Source: Pseudalgibacter alginicilyticus (GTDB lineage Bacteria; Bacteroidota; Bacteroidia; Flavobacteriales; Flavobacteriaceae). Taken from it: a DNA stretch of 64,000 nt. The notes below the pieces were generated by a model, which had not been told where the DNA came from, searched no databases, and saw only the letters and a program-made list of their open reading frames with translations. Shown one piece after another: positions 45,172 through 54,380 of the stretch (within the stretch, counting starts at the first letter, position 1; every line of letters starts with the position of its first letter). The stretch is taken from positions 1 to 64,000 of the forward strand of contig NZ_CP012898.1 of NCBI RefSeq assembly GCF_001310225.1, written 5' to 3'. A program made the position numbers and the translations under genes.

Positions 45172-45193
45172 AAAAATCTGTGTATAGATTTTT
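45172..45193 (+). terminator. Weak terminator after the AsmA-like gene
   Basis: AAAAATCT (45172-45179) pairs with AGATTTTT (45186-45193) over a 6-base loop, 12 bases past the stop. The stem has only one G-C pair besides A-T pairs, so strength is doubtful. The following 200 bases up to the helicase gene hold no recognisable gene. Confidence 0.4.
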
Positions 45194-45396
45194 CGGTCGG
45201 TTATTTTGATACCGTATTATGCAATAATGATATGCATCGCTTAGGTGTGTTGCAAATTTTCAAGGACTTAAGGCGTTAAAAGGAGGGTGGCATACTAATT
45301 AATGAAACCTTAAATCATTATGTTTATAATTATTAATAAATCGACCTTAAAAAAAGCTTAACATTGGTTAATTTCACGTCTTAAAATGAAAATGAA

Positions 45397-47751
45397 TTGG
45401 AGAAGTATTTAAGTCAGTTAAACGAAGCGCAATTAGAACCCACCATTCAAAAGGAAGGCCCTATGATTATCATTGCTGGTGCAGGTTCAGGAAAAACCCG
45501 TGTGCTAACGTATCGCATTGCCTATTTAATGAGTGAGGGTATTGACCCTTTTAATATTTTATCGCTAACCTTTACTAATAAGGCCGCGCGCGAAATGAAA
45601 GAACGTATTGCAACCATAGTTGGAGCAAGTGAAGCTAAGAATTTGTGGATGGGAACTTTTCACTCCGTTTTTGCTAAAATTTTGCGGATTGAAGCAGATA
45701 AGTTAGGCTATCCAAGTAATTTTACTATTTATGATACTCAAGATTCTGATAGATTGATAGCATCTATTATTAAAGAAATGAGTCTTGATAAAGATATTTA
45801 TAAATACAAGCAAGTACGTTCCAGAATTTCATCATATAAAAATAGCTTAATAACGGTGCGAGCTTACTTTCAAAATCCAGAATTGAAGGAAGCAGATGCA
45901 ATGGCAAGACGTCCTCGCATGGGCGATATTTATAAAGAATATGTCGAGCGTTGTTTTAAAGCCGGAGCAATGGATTTTGATGATTTACTTTTAAAAACCA
46001 ATGAGTTGTTAACGCGGTATCCAGAGGTTTTAATGAAATATCAAAACCGATTTAAATATATTTTGGTAGACGAGTATCAAGATACCAACCATTCACAATA
46101 TTTAATTGTAAGGGCATTATCAGATAAGTTTCAAAATATTTGCGTTGTTGGTGATGATGCGCAAAGTATTTACGCTTTTCGTGGAGCAAATATTAACAAT
46201 ATCCTCAATTTTCAGAAAGATTATGACGATGTAAAAGTATTTCGTTTAGAACAAAATTACCGTTCTACTAAAAATATTGTAAATGCAGCCAATTCTATTA
46301 TTGATAAAAATCAAACGAAATTAGACAAAGTAGTTTGGACAGCGAATGATGAAGGGGCTAAAATAAAAGTAAACCGCTCATTAACTGATGGAGATGAAGG
46401 GCGTTATGTAGCAAGTACCATTTGGGAAACCAAGATGAACCATCAGTTGCCAAATAGCGATTTTGCCATTTTATACCGTACCAATGCTCAATCACGTTCT
46501 ATTGAAGATGCTTTAAGAAAACGCGATATTCCTTATAGAATTTATGGAGGGCTTTCTTTTTATCAACGAAAAGAAATTAAGGACGTACTTTCTTATTTAA
46601 GGTTAATTATTAATCCTGCAGATGAGGAAGCTTTAAAGCGTATCATCAATTTTCCCCCTCGTGGTATTGGACAAACAACAGTTGATAGACTGATTGTAGC
46701 TGCCAATGGCTATAAGCGTTCTATTTTTGAAGTAATGAAACACATTGACAAAACAGAGGTTAATGTAAATTCAGGCACTAAAAATAAGCTTAAAAATTTT
46801 GTAACGCTTATTGAAAGCTTTCAGGTTTTAAATCAAACCGCCGATGTTTTTGAGCTTGCAGAGTATGTTACCAGAACCAGTGGTTTAATTACCGAGTTTA
46901 AAAAAGATGCTACCCCTGAAGGGGTTACCAGAATGGAAAATATTGAGGAGCTTTTAAACGGTATGAAAGACTTTGTAGAAGGTCAAAAAGAAATAGCAGA
47001 TACTACAGGTAATTTGGCGGAATTTTTAGAAGATGTGGCATTGGCAACTGATTTGGATGCCGATAAAGGAGATACAGACCATGTGGCTTTAATGACTATA
47101 CACTTAGCTAAAGGCTTGGAGTTTCCGTATGTATTTATCGTGGGCTTGGAAGAAGATTTGTTTCCAAGTGCTATGAGTATGAATACGCGCAGTGAGTTGG
47201 AGGAGGAAAGGCGTTTGTTTTACGTAGCTTTAACTCGAGCTGAAAAACAAGCCTACCTAACTTATGCTTTGTCAAGGTACCGATGGGGAAAATTGGTAGA
47301 TTCTGATCCCAGTAGGTTTATTGAAGAAATAGACGAACAGTATCTGGATATAGTAACTCCAATTGAAGAGCGTAGATTTAATCCGATGCTGAGTGCCGAT
47401 ATTTTTGGTGATGCAGAACATACAGATGTAAATCCTAATAAAATAAGATACAAACCAGCAAAACAACCTGTATTTAAAAAAGGTCATACTGCTAAAAAAG
47501 AACCCCAAAAATTTCAAGTTACAACCCCCAAAAATTTAAAACCAGTTGCAAAAACCAATAGCAGTGAAACTACCAATTTATTTGATAGTAAATTGGTTGT
47601 AGGTAATACGGTTAAACACATTAGGTTTGGAACAGGCGAGGTTTTAAAAATTGAAGGAACGGGTACAGATACTAAAGCAGAAATTAAATTTCAGCATGGA
47701 GGAGTTAAAAAGTTGTTATTGCGGTTTGCAAAGTTAGAAGTAGTTGGGTAA
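45397..47751 (+). CDS. uvrD: UvrD/PcrA-type superfamily 1 DNA helicase
   Basis: A 784-residue 3'-5' helicase for excision repair and removal of replication blocks. SF1 motifs are in order: Q-motif LNEAQ, Walker A IIAGAGSGKTRVL, Ia TFTNKAAREM, II VDEYQDTN, III VGDDAQSIYAFRGA, IV LEQNYRST, V MTIHLAKGLEFP, VI VALTRAEK. The C-terminus has the Tudor-like GNTVKHIRFGTGEVL segment of PcrA. The start is the TTG at 45397: an in-frame TAA at 45382 excludes a longer form, and nearby ATGs are out of frame, while MEKYLSQLNEAQ is the usual N-terminus. A bidirectional terminator follows. It could be named pcrA equally well. Confidence 0.95.
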   Translation: MEKYLSQLNEAQLEPTIQKEGPMIIIAGAGSGKTRVLTYRIAYLMSEGIDPFNILSLTFTNKAAREMKERIATIVGASEAKNLWMGTFHSVFAKILRIEADKLGYPSNFTIYDTQDSDRLIASIIKEMSLDKDIYKYKQVRSRISSYKNSLITVRAYFQNPELKEADAMARRPRMGDIYKEYVERCFKAGAMDFDDLLLKTNELLTRYPEVLMKYQNRFKYILVDEYQDTNHSQYLIVRALSDKFQNICVVGDDAQSIYAFRGANINNILNFQKDYDDVKVFRLEQNYRSTKNIVNAANSIIDKNQTKLDKVVWTANDEGAKIKVNRSLTDGDEGRYVASTIWETKMNHQLPNSDFAILYRTNAQSRSIEDALRKRDIPYRIYGGLSFYQRKEIKDVLSYLRLIINPADEEALKRIINFPPRGIGQTTVDRLIVAANGYKRSIFEVMKHIDKTEVNVNSGTKNKLKNFVTLIESFQVLNQTADVFELAEYVTRTSGLITEFKKDATPEGVTRMENIEELLNGMKDFVEGQKEIADTTGNLAEFLEDVALATDLDADKGDTDHVALMTIHLAKGLEFPYVFIVGLEEDLFPSAMSMNTRSELEEERRLFYVALTRAEKQAYLTYALSRYRWGKLVDSDPSRFIEEIDEQYLDIVTPIEERRFNPMLSADIFGDAEHTDVNPNKIRYKPAKQPVFKKGHTAKKEPQKFQVTTPKNLKPVAKTNSSETTNLFDSKLVVGNTVKHIRFGTGEVLKIEGTGTDTKAEIKFQHGGVKKLLLRFAKLEVVG

Positions 47752-47836
47752 GTGGTGTGTGTGAATTTCTTCATATATGAAAAGGTGTAGATTTTTACAC
47801 GTAATTTTCAGTGGAATATTACTTAAATTAAAAATA

Positions 47837-47869
47837 AAAGCGGTTTAGGTGTAAATCTAAACCGCTTTT
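47837..47869. terminator. Bidirectional terminator between convergent genes
   Basis: AAAAGCGGTTTAG pairs exactly with CTAAACCGCTTTT over an 8-base loop. The A-rich left and T-rich right flanks make it work in both directions, for the helicase (plus) and the outer-membrane protein at 47895 (minus). Confidence 0.9.
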
Positions 47870-47894
47870 TATATCCTTTGTGAATACCGTATTT

Positions 47895-48761
47895 TTATTT
47901 ATGTTTATGTTTGTGTTTCGGTTCCCATATGAGTCTTAAAAAGGAGCTGAATCTTTCATTTTCTCTACTCACAGGAATTCCTGCTACAATTCCAATTAGC
48001 AAGTTGTCAGTAACTCCAACTCTCATTTGAGGTCGTATGGTCATGTCAAAGTCGCCATTGTCCATTGTTTTATTGAATTCAATACCTATAAAGTTTCGCG
48101 TACCTGATATCATATAATGAAAACTTGTATTGATGTCATAGGTGGTATGGAAGGTATTGGCACTAAAATTCTGTTCAATCATTGGCCCTGTATAAATCAA
48201 AGAATGAAAGTTGTTACCCCAACGTTTTGCAATTACAAAAAATGGGTTATAAATATTTCCTTTTAAGAGTGGGCTTCCAAAATCCCTAAAGTTTGAAAGT
48301 TCAAACTCGTTGATATATCCAAGCGCCATAGAAGTTGCCATAGGTTCACTAATAAAGAATGACCATTGTGTAGCTATTTTGATGCTATTTAGACTATTCG
48401 AAGGTATTAAATCTCTATCAATTCCACTTTGTGGCGCATAAAAAGTAAAAGGCAATTCAACTTCTAAGCCAAGTCTGTCAATAGGCGCCCATTCATATTC
48501 AATTAATGCTTCATAAGCATCAAAATTCAGATTATCTGTCAAACCTAAACCTAAATTCCATTCTTTTTCTCCTTTTCGCGCTCCCAAATCTCGAATGAGG
48601 TCTATATAGAGTGGTTCTGCGTGTAAAACTTTGTCCGGTTCTTTGTGGTCTTCTATTTGTTGAATATAAATACTGTCTTTTTCAGTTTTTGTAATTTGTG
48701 CGATTGAATATGTTGAAGATGCTAATAAAATTATAAGCATCATTGATGTTTTTATTTTCAT
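47895..48761 (-). CDS. Outer-membrane protein with His-rich tail
   Basis: A 288-residue protein with a signal peptide (cleavage after SIAQ) and a beta-barrel-like body: WNLGLGLTDNLNFDAYEALI, LGLEVELPFTFYAPQ and SMALGYINEFELS are amphipathic strands. An N-terminal motif (HAEPLYIDLIRDLGARKGE) looks strongly conserved in Bacteroidota as I recall it, but I know no function. The last residues alternate Lys and His (KHKHKHK), which could bind metal. It is coded 78 bases after the small protein at 48840 on the same strand, and the two probably act together. Confidence 0.75.
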   Translation of the reverse strand: MKIKTSMMLIILLASSTYSIAQITKTEKDSIYIQQIEDHKEPDKVLHAEPLYIDLIRDLGARKGEKEWNLGLGLTDNLNFDAYEALIEYEWAPIDRLGLEVELPFTFYAPQSGIDRDLIPSNSLNSIKIATQWSFFISEPMATSMALGYINEFELSNFRDFGSPLLKGNIYNPFFVIAKRWGNNFHSLIYTGPMIEQNFSANTFHTTYDINTSFHYMISGTRNFIGIEFNKTMDNGDFDMTIRPQMRVGVTDNLLIGIVAGIPVSRENERFSSFLRLIWEPKHKHKHK

Positions 48762-48839
48762 TTTTAATTTGTTTTATGTATTAAAAGGTGGTCCCACTAA
48801 CAATTTTTGTAGTAGGAACTTATCAAATTGTAAAACAAA

Positions 48840-49226
48840 TTAAATCTTGGGTGGAGGAAGGTTGAGTTTATTAAAACCGGTTGTTAAATGGGCTTTATAA
48901 TTGGGGAATTTGTGTCTTGCCGTTTCAAATATTAAAGGATTTAAAGTATTAGCAACTATTGAATGTGTTGTTAAATCAATTTTAACATTTGTTTTTTTAT
49001 TATGGTCTTCTGTATCGTGGTCATCATATTCTTTAATAGCATCTTCAAAACCCAAAACTTTCTCCACGACTATTTCAATAATACTTTCTTGGTCGTTAAA
49101 TGATAAATCTTCAGGAATATGTTCAGGGTTTGGGTCTTTTGAGTCTACACTTATATTTAACAGATGAAGTCCTATCAGACCCCAAAGGCATTTTATAAAT
49201 ATGCTATTTTTTATTTTACTTAACAC
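48840..49226 (-). CDS. Small exported protein partnering the 47895 barrel
   Basis: A 128-residue protein with a hydrophobic N-terminus (IFIKCLWGLIGLHLLNISV), then an acidic and His-rich part (DSKDPNPEHIPEDLSFNDQE, YDDHDTEDHNKK) and a C-terminal part (FPNYKAHLTTGFNKLNLPPP). The start is GTG at 49226: there is no better ATG near, and a TAACTTTG -7 element ends 5 bases upstream, which would make the message nearly leaderless. Function unknown; acidic and histidine clusters hint at metal binding, as in the next gene. Confidence 0.6.
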   Translation of the reverse strand: MLSKIKNSIFIKCLWGLIGLHLLNISVDSKDPNPEHIPEDLSFNDQESIIEIVVEKVLGFEDAIKEYDDHDTEDHNKKTNVKIDLTTHSIVANTLNPLIFETARHKFPNYKAHLTTGFNKLNLPPPKI

Positions 49227-49230
49227 AGTA

Positions 49231-49238
49231 CAAAGTTA
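49231..49238 (-). promoter_or_regulatory. -7 element before the 49226 gene
   Basis: Minus-strand TAACTTTG matches TAnnTTTG exactly, 4 bases before the GTG start. No TTG is found 19-21 bases further upstream, so the -33 half is missing or degenerate. Confidence 0.45.
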
Positions 49239-49299
49239 ACGTTCTTTTATTGGTTTTCTTATATGTTGCCAAGGGTTTTGTTTTTAGAAAGTAGTGTGT

Positions 49300-49690
49300 T
49301 TATATACGAGAATTTTTTTGGAAGGAAAATAAAAAGAAACAATTGTAACACCCTTTGATTAAAACTCCGATAATTGAAAGATTTATAAACCCCAAGCATA
49401 TGAACCAAAAAGCTATAAATTGAAAAAAAATAAAACTTTTTAAAAATTTAAAAAGTAATAGGATTTTCATTCCAATTTGGTTTTTCAAACTTAAATCTCA
49501 TTAGATTCCAAAATTTTGTGATTAAGGGAAGGCCTAATACCATAAATAGAAAAGGCACAATAATAATTTCTATATAAAAGTCATTTTTCGATTCAGCGTT
49601 TCCATTAAGATTCAGAAGTGATATTGATATAACACATAGAATAAAAATCACTAAACTTTTTATTTTTCCAATTTTATTCCAATTTTTCAT
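49300..49690 (-). pseudogene. Small membrane protein gene broken by a frameshift
   Basis: The first 80 codons (49690-49448) give a membrane protein with two hydrophobic segments, ending FEKPNWNENPITF then TAA. The next frame continues in membrane-protein style (FKFLKSFIFFQFIAFWFICL and on to 49300). Removing one T from the run of five (plus-strand A run 49450-49454) joins them as NENPITFKFLKSF without a break. The whole resembles flavobacterial proteins of three or four membrane segments. It is a pseudogene, a phase-variable gene or a sequencing error; the second part alone has no credible start. Confidence 0.65.
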
Positions 49691-50491
49691 TTTTTAGGTT
49701 TAATAGCTATCTATGCTTTTGAATAAAGGTTATTGGTGTGAGTAAGTACTTAACTTAGCATGTATATAACATAGTGAAAATATGTAGGTGTTTACTTAGG
49801 AAGGCTTTTGGTAGGAATTAATTTTATACATCTTAAGTTTGATTTCTATTAAATTAGATATAAACCAGAAAGAACAAAAGAGAGAATTTAGGTTACTTTA
49901 TACGGTGAAGCTTTAGACTTCTACAACATTGATAGTCCTCTCTCTTTTACTTCTAAATCACGATCAGTTCTGTGAGCCTTTAGATATCGATTTCAAGTTG
50001 TTGTGAAGCCAGCAACTAGTTATTTTATAAATCATTTCTTATGATAAATTAGATTTTGTATTGAATACACTAATTTGATTTTGATTACCCAAATATGAAA
50101 AATATCTTAAATAAAATTTAGGAACATAATGTTGATTCGCTTTTTCAGTATTTGTTTTCAAGATTTAATCAAATTAAGCACAATGTTCGCGTATAAGAAT
50201 AGTAAGGGATTAAATAAATGAATTACCACCCAATTGTTGTAATAGCCAATTTAGTAAATAAATGTTTGTTATGTAGGATAAATATTAGTTTTATGAAATG
50301 GCAGCTTTACTTTTTAGCAGAGCCTTCCTTAAAGTATACTAGTTCATATTTTTTATATAAGTTGTTGTTTTTACTTCATTATCATTATTACTTAAACGAA
50401 AAAACAATAATTGTATTTAAGATTATGCGTTTAAATAGTTTCATAATAAAAATAATATTTACTTTGTAAACGTAATTACAATATAGTTATT
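49691..50491. other. Gene-free stretch with a large inverted repeat
   Basis: About 800 AT-rich bases without a supported gene. AAAAGAGAGA (49876-49885) is the exact reverse complement of TCTCTCTTTT (49939-49948), enclosing 53 bases that contain a smaller GAAG/CTTC hairpin. An 83-codon plus frame (50218-50469) lies in front of the next gene, but has no family resemblance or composition of a real protein. The stretch may hold a small RNA or gene debris. Confidence 0.45.
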
Positions 50492-51112
50492 ATGGCTGAA
50501 TTTGTTAGGATATATGAAGAAAATCCGAACCCAAGAGAAATAGATAGGGTAGTTGCTATTTTAAAAAAAGGCGGAATAATTATTTACCCAACAGATACCG
50601 TTTACGGTTTAGGCTGTGATATTACGAATATAAAAGCTCTGGAGCGTATAGCAAGAATTAAACAAGTGAAATTGGAAAAATCCAATTTTTCGTTTGTGTG
50701 TCATGACCTCAGTAATTTGAGTGATTATGTAAAACAGATTGATACATCGGTTTTTAAAATATTGAAACGAGCACTTCCAGGACCTTACACTTTTATTCTC
50801 CCGGGCTCAAAATCGTTACCCAATCCTTTTAAAAAGAAAAAAACGGTTGGTATTCGTGTGCCTGATAATAATATAGCTTTGGAGATTGTAAAAAAACTGG
50901 GCAATCCGATTATTTCAACATCCATTCGTGATGATGATGAAGTCATAGAATATACAACAGACCCCGAATTAATTTTAGAAAAGTGGAATAATTTGGTTGA
51001 TTTGGTAATTGATGGTGGCTATGGCGATAATGAACCTTCCTCAGTTATTGATTTGTCTGAAGGAGAGCCAGTAGTTATTAGAAAGGGAAAGGGAAATTTA
51101 GAAATTTTTTAA
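50492..51112 (+). CDS. Sua5/YciO/YrdC-family protein
   Basis: A 206-residue protein of the YrdC fold. The N-terminal half has the family signature (GGIIIYPTDTVYGLGCDITN, then SNFSFVCHDLSNLSDYV), the central GPYTFILPGS loop and KKTVGIRVPDNNIAL. True TsaC/Sua5 proteins, which make threonylcarbamoyl-AMP for tRNA t6A, have K-x-R near residue 55 and an S-x-N motif later; here I read KQVKLEK and STSIRDDDEV, so these residues look replaced, as in YciO. It may be a YciO-type relative. It overlaps the convergent MFS gene by 4 bases. Confidence 0.8.
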   Translation: MAEFVRIYEENPNPREIDRVVAILKKGGIIIYPTDTVYGLGCDITNIKALERIARIKQVKLEKSNFSFVCHDLSNLSDYVKQIDTSVFKILKRALPGPYTFILPGSKSLPNPFKKKKTVGIRVPDNNIALEIVKKLGNPIISTSIRDDDEVIEYTTDPELILEKWNNLVDLVIDGGYGDNEPSSVIDLSEGEPVVIRKGKGNLEIF

Positions 51113-52251
51113 GCTTGCTTTTTTTGGTATTTAAAAAATAGTTTTGAAATAGGGATAAACATTAAAGCTGAAAATACAAAGAGTAGAAATGATATTTTAA
51201 GATTAAAAGCATGAGCAATATAACCCAGTAATGGTGGCCCCATAAGCATTCCTGCAATAGCATACGTGGTAATAATGGAAACAGCCATTCCAGCCGAGTA
51301 TTTTTTAGAAGTTCCAGCAAGCATAAACGTCATAGGGAAAATAGCGGCAACACCAATGCCTACAATGCTAAATCCAATAAGTGCAGGCCAGAAATAAGGG
51401 AAAATTATTGCTGTTAAAACACCAGAGGCTATTAATGTGGAACTTAATATATATAGTTTTGAAAATCCAATTTTATCCATTAAGATATCAGAAAAGAATC
51501 TAGAAAGAGTCATAAATAATATAAAAATGAGATAGCCAAGTGTAAAAACGTCTTCTTTAACAACGTCTTTAAAATAAACACCACTCCAATCAAACATACC
51601 ACCTTCGCAAACAGCAGCAAAAAATATGATGATACCTAAAAGCATAATCATTTTGTCAGGCTTTCCTAAAATTAGTTTATTTCCATGAGGAGATTTGTCT
51701 TGTTTTAGAAGAAACGGATATGCTAAAAAAGCGACTAATAAACCAACTAGCGCAACACTAATAAAATGGTAGGAAATGGGGATTTCCATTTTAACCATGA
51801 GTGTAGAAAATCCTACGCCTAATAGGCTTCCAGAACTCCATACACCATGAAACGAACCAATAATTTTTTTAGTAAAGCTTTTTTGAACAGTTAAAGATTG
51901 AGTGTTAACTGAAATATTAAGGATTCGCAAATTAAAAGCGAATAGAAATAAAGCAACAATTAGCATTATTATAGAATCTGAAATTCCTATAAGAATTAAT
52001 GCTATTGAAAATAAGATAAAGGAAAAAATTAATGGTTTCCGACTATCAAATTTTGAAACTAACCAACCAGAAATAGGTAGGCCAATCAATGAACTAATAG
52101 GCAATACTAAAAGTAAATTTCCTAATTCTGCATCATTTAAATTATAAAGCGTTTTGATTGTAGGGATTCTAGAAGCCCAAGATGCAAAACAAACTCCAGA
52201 AAGTAAAAAATAAACACTTAAAGATATACGTTGTTTGTTTTTTTTGGTCAT
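51109..52251 (-). CDS. Major facilitator superfamily transporter
   Basis: A 380-residue inner-membrane transporter with about 12 hydrophobic helices and the MFS loop motif in short form (GWLVSKFDSRKPLI after helix 2). Helix 1 contains SGVCFASWASRIPTIKTLYN, which resembles the FucP/YbjJ type of MFS proteins often found with sugar or nucleoside substrates. No neighbouring catabolic gene identifies the substrate. A GATATTTG (52276-52283, minus) with TTTG 22 bases upstream is a possible imperfect promoter. Confidence 0.88.
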   Translation of the reverse strand: MTKKNKQRISLSVYFLLSGVCFASWASRIPTIKTLYNLNDAELGNLLLVLPISSLIGLPISGWLVSKFDSRKPLIFSFILFSIALILIGISDSIIMLIVALFLFAFNLRILNISVNTQSLTVQKSFTKKIIGSFHGVWSSGSLLGVGFSTLMVKMEIPISYHFISVALVGLLVAFLAYPFLLKQDKSPHGNKLILGKPDKMIMLLGIIIFFAAVCEGGMFDWSGVYFKDVVKEDVFTLGYLIFILFMTLSRFFSDILMDKIGFSKLYILSSTLIASGVLTAIIFPYFWPALIGFSIVGIGVAAIFPMTFMLAGTSKKYSAGMAVSIITTYAIAGMLMGPPLLGYIAHAFNLKISFLLFVFSALMFIPISKLFFKYQKKQA

Positions 52252-52322
52252 TATAACACATCAGTTAATATATTGCAAATATCACTTGAATTTTAATTGG
52301 AAACACAAATTTCATGAAATAA

Positions 52323-52350
52323 AAAAGCCCAACTTCACAGTTGAGCTTTT
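52323..52350 (-). terminator. Terminator of the OmpA-type lipoprotein gene
   Basis: Minus-strand AAAAGC and AACT/AGTTG segments form an 11-bp stem with one mismatch and a 4-base loop (TCAC in plus orientation), followed by T-rich sequence. It lies 23 bases past the stop at 52374. Confidence 0.7.
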
Positions 52351-52373
52351 ATTTGTTTTTTATTTAAAACTGA

Positions 52374-53213
52374 TTAGTTCCCACCAGCAGCTAAGTTTTT
52401 CATTTCTTTTTCAATCATATCATAAAACTGATCGATTTTTGGTAATACAACAATACGTGTACGTCTGTTTGTTGCTCTGTTTTCAGCAGTATTGTTTTCC
52501 ACTAATGGCACGTATTCTGCACGTCCAGCAGCTATAAGTTGTTTTGGGTTAACACCAAGATCTTGTAATACTCTGATAACGGAAGTAGCGCGTTTTACAC
52601 TCAAATCCCAGTTGTCTAATAATGGTTCTTTTCTGTAAGGTACTGTATCAGTATGACCTTCTACCATAGCTTCAAAATCTGGTTTGCTATTTATTACTTT
52701 AGCAACTTTTGCTAATACATCTTTTGCTTTAGAGTTTACATTGTAACTACCGCTTTGGAATAATAATTTGTCAGCTATAGAGATGTATACTACACCTTTT
52801 TCAACATTAACTTCAATATCAGGATCGTTAATACCAACCTCACGTTTCAAGCTTGTTACTAATGCTAATGTTATGCTATCTTTTTGTGTAAGTGCATCTT
52901 GTAAACGAGTGATTTTTAACTCTTTTTCTTTAATGCTTTCTAATGTTTTTTCAATATTGCTTGCTCCTTTAGAAGATAGAATTGTTAAGTTGTCATTGCT
53001 TTTACGCAAATCTATTACTTGTTCTTCTAAAGCAGTTGCTCTAGCTGTTGCAGAAGCTCTCTCTTCTATACAAGAGTTTAATTTAACGGTTGCAGAATTA
53101 AGCAAGTCTTGAGTTTCCTTTTGTTTTGCTTCAAGGTCTGTAAATTGTTTTTTGGATACACATGAACTTAATAATATCATGGCCGATACGCTAAGTAATA
53201 GAACTTTTCTCAT
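52374..53213 (-). CDS. OmpA-family peptidoglycan-binding lipoprotein
   Basis: A 279-residue protein. I chose ATG 53213, which gives a lipoprotein signal (MRKVLLLSVSAMILLSSC); the frame open to 53264 adds only a spurious extension. After the Cys comes a long coiled coil (about 22-125, LEAKQKETQDLLNSATVKLN and similar), then an OmpA-C domain (LLFQSGSYNVNSKAKDVLAK, EGHTDTVPYRKEPLLDNWDL, RAEYVPLVENNTAENRATNR) that binds peptidoglycan; the NxRR-type motif is present as NRRTR. It likely links the outer membrane to the wall. A TATTTTTG -7 match lies upstream near 53253-53262. A terminator follows. Confidence 0.92.
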   Translation of the reverse strand: MRKVLLLSVSAMILLSSCVSKKQFTDLEAKQKETQDLLNSATVKLNSCIEERASATARATALEEQVIDLRKSNDNLTILSSKGASNIEKTLESIKEKELKITRLQDALTQKDSITLALVTSLKREVGINDPDIEVNVEKGVVYISIADKLLFQSGSYNVNSKAKDVLAKVAKVINSKPDFEAMVEGHTDTVPYRKEPLLDNWDLSVKRATSVIRVLQDLGVNPKQLIAAGRAEYVPLVENNTAENRATNRRTRIVVLPKIDQFYDMIEKEMKNLAAGGN

Positions 53214-53311
53214 AATTATTAAAGGATTAATTTTTTCTTTAGATTTAGTTACAAAAATATACAAAAATCAGCTGTTTTCAGCATTTTAACAAAACTTTTA
53301 CTATTGAGTTA

Positions 53312-54298
53312 TTAACTTTTATATTTAGTTTCCTTATTCACAAAATAATCAAATGCTATAGATGTTTTTTTGTAGTACTTTACTTTGTTTTTGTGATTGT
53401 TTTGGTCTTTAATCAATGATGTTAAATGGCTGTAGAAACTAAAATGTGCTCGCACTATAGCAATAGTATGTTTTGGCTTTAGTTCTAATAGGAATTTTAC
53501 TCCTGCAACTCCATCTAAGAATAGACGTACAAATAAGATTAAAAATAAAGAACCGTTAGCATTTTTTGTTAAGGTAAATAGGCTATTCCTGAAATTTAAG
53601 TAAGTTTTTTTTGGGTTGGTATTATTAAGTGTTGCCCCGCCAACATGATATATTTTTGATGTGCCAACATATTTTACAGCATAGCCTAAATTTTTTGCAC
53701 GCCAACAAAGGTCTATTTCTTCCATGTGAGCAAAAAATCGTTCGTCAAAACCATTTAAGGTTTTAAAAACATCTGATCTAATAAATAAGCAAGCCCCCGA
53801 AGCCCAGAATATTTCTACGGTATCGTTATACTGACCCGTATCCTTTTCAATAGAATTAAAAATTCGACCTCTGCAATAAGGGTAACCGTATCTATCAATG
53901 AAACCACCTGCAGCACCAGCATATTCAAAATATTTTTTTCTGTTGTAATCTAATATTTTTGGTTGGATAATAGCTGTATTGCTTTCGTTTTTAAAAATTT
54001 TAAAAATAGGGGTCAGCCAATTCTCTGTAACTTCTACATCACTGTTTAATAAGCAAAACACATCGGCTTTAATATGTTTTAAAGCATCGTTGTACCCTTT
54101 GGCATACCCGCCATTTTCCTTGTTTTGAATGATTTTTATAGAGGGGAAATTTGTTTTTACAAAAAAAACAGAATCATCTGTGGAAGCATTGTCAGCTATA
54201 TAAATAGTGGCTTCTGTGGAGTATTTAATAACGGAAGGTAAAAACTGTTCTAAAAGTTTTTGTCCATTCCAATTTAGTATGATTATCGCAAGTTTCAA
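53312..54298 (-). CDS. Family 2 glycosyltransferase
   Basis: A 328-residue cytoplasmic transferase of the GT-A fold. The nucleotide-sugar site is intact: IIILNWNGQKLL, YIADNASTDDSV, ENGGYAKGYNDALK, and the metal motif LLNSDVEV (DxD-like). A C-terminal part (GGFIDRYGYPYC, CLFIRSDVFKTLNGFDERFF, HMEEIDLCWRAKNLG) is the ExDLxxR-type end of rhamnosyl- and related transferases. A weakly hydrophobic patch near 260 (SLFLILFVRLFLDGVAGVKF) suggests membrane contact. It probably builds a surface polysaccharide; no gene nearby defines the sugar. Confidence 0.92.
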   Translation of the reverse strand: MKLAIIILNWNGQKLLEQFLPSVIKYSTEATIYIADNASTDDSVFFVKTNFPSIKIIQNKENGGYAKGYNDALKHIKADVFCLLNSDVEVTENWLTPIFKIFKNESNTAIIQPKILDYNRKKYFEYAGAAGGFIDRYGYPYCRGRIFNSIEKDTGQYNDTVEIFWASGACLFIRSDVFKTLNGFDERFFAHMEEIDLCWRAKNLGYAVKYVGTSKIYHVGGATLNNTNPKKTYLNFRNSLFTLTKNANGSLFLILFVRLFLDGVAGVKFLLELKPKHTIAIVRAHFSFYSHLTSLIKDQNNHKNKVKYYKKTSIAFDYFVNKETKYKS

Positions 54299-54380
54299 TA
54301 TTTAATTTAAAAGTTTAAGTTTTTATTTGTTTATAAGGTTGTTTGTTTTGATTTATAAGTATTTTAGAAAGTATTGGCAG

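Noticed and set aside
45160-45396. Possible small gene or mobile-element remnant before the helicase
   Set aside because: No frame longer than a few codons reads like protein, and no inverted ends or target duplications are seen.
50218-50469. 83-codon plus frame before the Sua5/YciO gene
   Set aside because: AT-rich, hydrophobic by composition only, no recognisable family; kept as part of the empty stretch.
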